A stretch of DNA of 64,000 bases from Cyclobacterium roseum (GTDB lineage: Bacteria; Bacteroidota; Bacteroidia; Cytophagales; Cyclobacteriaceae), in contig NZ_WNKF01000005.1 of NCBI RefSeq assembly GCF_010119225.1, positions 186,001 through 250,000 on the forward strand, read 5' to 3'. A program made the position numbers and the translations under genes. The notes under the pieces were generated by a model. It was given only the letters and a program-made list of their open reading frames with translations. It ran no database searches and had not been told where the DNA came from. This document shows, piece by piece, positions 63,344 to 64,000 of this stretch (position 1 is the stretch's first letter; the number at the start of each line of letters is the position of its first letter).

Positions 63344-64000
63344 ATGCTTTTTTCTTCGATTCCGGGACTTGGAGACACCAAGGAAAAACTCATCAATGCT
63401 ATCAGAAATGATCACCTGGCCCATGCCTTATTATTTCACGGAAAAGAGGGCAGTGCCAATCTCTCCCTTGCATTGGCTCTTGCTACCTATATCAACTGCC
63501 AAGATCCGGGGGAATCCGATGCCTGCGGGAAGTGCCCCTCTTGCCTGAAAATGGAGAAATTGATTCATCCAGATGTCAATTTTGCGATCCCCCTTCCCGC
63601 TCCTCCCCAAAAAAAGGGCAAGGAAAAGGAAGAAAGCGAAGACAAGAAAGTCGACTATCTGGCTTCCTGGCGATCCTTTGTTCGTGAAAAAACCTATGGA
63701 AATTTCCAGGATTGGAATGCCCATTTGGGAATAAACAAGCCACTGAGTATTTCTAAGAGCACTGCTAAGGAAATTGTAAAAACCCTCTCTTTAAAATCAT
63801 TCGAAGGGGGGTATAAAATGATGCTCATTTGGGCTCCGGAAACCATGAATTTATCTTCGGCAAATGCTTTGCTGAAAATTCTAGAGGAACCCCCAGCCAA
63901 AACCCTGTTTTTGATGATCAGTCAGCAACATGAAAACCTGCTGACAACCATCCTTTCCCGGACCCAGAAAATTCATGTAAGAAATTTCTCGGACGAGGAA
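63344..64000 (+). CDS. holB: DNA polymerase III subunit delta' (partial, 3' end outside window)
   Basis: The frame is open from ATG at 63344 to the window end, 219 residues without a stop. It starts MLFSSIPGLGDTKEKLINAI and has HALLFHGKEGSANLSLALAL, a degenerate P-loop typical of the non-hydrolysing delta' subunit. A zinc module CGKCPSCLKMEKL is followed by a long Lys/Glu insertion (KKGKEKEESEDKKV), then MLIWAPETMNLSSANALLKI and EEPPAKTLFLMIS with the sensor region TTILSRTQKIHV. It is part of the clamp-loader complex. It lies 11 bases after the GlmU-family gene. Confidence 0.94.
   Translation, partial: MLFSSIPGLGDTKEKLINAIRNDHLAHALLFHGKEGSANLSLALALATYINCQDPGESDACGKCPSCLKMEKLIHPDVNFAIPLPAPPQKKGKEKEESEDKKVDYLASWRSFVREKTYGNFQDWNAHLGINKPLSISKSTAKEIVKTLSLKSFEGGYKMMLIWAPETMNLSSANALLKILEEPPAKTLFLMISQQHENLLTTILSRTQKIHVRNFSDEE

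Noticed and set aside
1-64000. CRISPR array, tRNA, rRNA, transposase or integrase
   Set aside because: None was seen: no regularly spaced repeats, no cloverleaf that I could identify and no recombinase motifs in the frames.

Overview
The window is a chromosomal segment of a Bacteroidota bacterium, most likely a marine-type Cytophagales/Cyclobacteriaceae relative (the placement is inferred from protein style, not from a marker tree). The evidence is: a type IX secretion C-terminal sorting domain, genes mostly without Shine-Dalgarno sequences, promoters of the Bacteroidota -33 TTTG / -7 TAnnTTTG type, a DUF4293 protein, a type B ribosomal protein L31 and a GlmU-family protein of the Bacteroidota kind. 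No rRNA, tRNA, CRISPR array, transposase or phage structural gene is visible.

Layout. 1-8.3 kb: the 3' end of purB, a SulP anion transporter, a secreted heparinase II/III-type lyase, a HEAT-like protein, a three-gene SPFH / membrane / ribbon-helix-helix operon and an MFS transporter. 8.5-13.1 kb: a TPR-HTH membrane regulator followed by two DUF2589-type proteins, a 94-residue orphan and a membrane-anchored GH25 lysozyme; this is the best candidate here for an undescribed system. 13.3-25.5 kb: an MscS channel, two GH43 glycosidases and two large paralogous parallel beta-helix proteins, one of which carries Ig-like, malectin-like and T9SS modules. 25.7-47.2 kb: a minus-strand exopolysaccharide/capsule locus of the Wzx/Wzy type. 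It has two initiating sugar transferases, a Wza-like exporter, a Wzc-like tyrosine kinase, a Wzx flippase, an acetyltransferase, a Wzy polymerase, many glycosyltransferases including a PssD/PssE split pair, a Gfo/Idh oxidoreductase and an asparagine-synthetase-like amidotransferase. It looks more AT-rich than its flanks and has long gene-free gaps. 47.4-64 kb: mostly housekeeping genes: hemE, two collagen-like lipoproteins, a small outer-membrane protein, two MsbA-like ABC exporters, truA, a Cys/Met-metabolism PLP enzyme, a bactofilin, a YifB/ComM AAA protein, a Wzi/RemB-like outer-membrane barrel, rpmE2, a GlmU-family protein and the 5' part of holB.

How the genes work together. The sugar transferases load the first sugar on undecaprenyl phosphate, the glycosyltransferases extend the repeat unit, and the oxidoreductase, acetyltransferase and amidotransferase-like proteins probably make or decorate sugars. 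Wzx flips and Wzy polymerises, and Wzc/Wza control chain length and export. The beta-helix proteins, GH43 enzymes and the distant Wzi/RemB-like barrel may act on or anchor surface glycans, which is inference. The two sugar transferase genes carry the same promoter with a palindrome at the expected transcription start, and the wza leader contains an inverted repeat, so initiation of polymer synthesis appears to be regulated.
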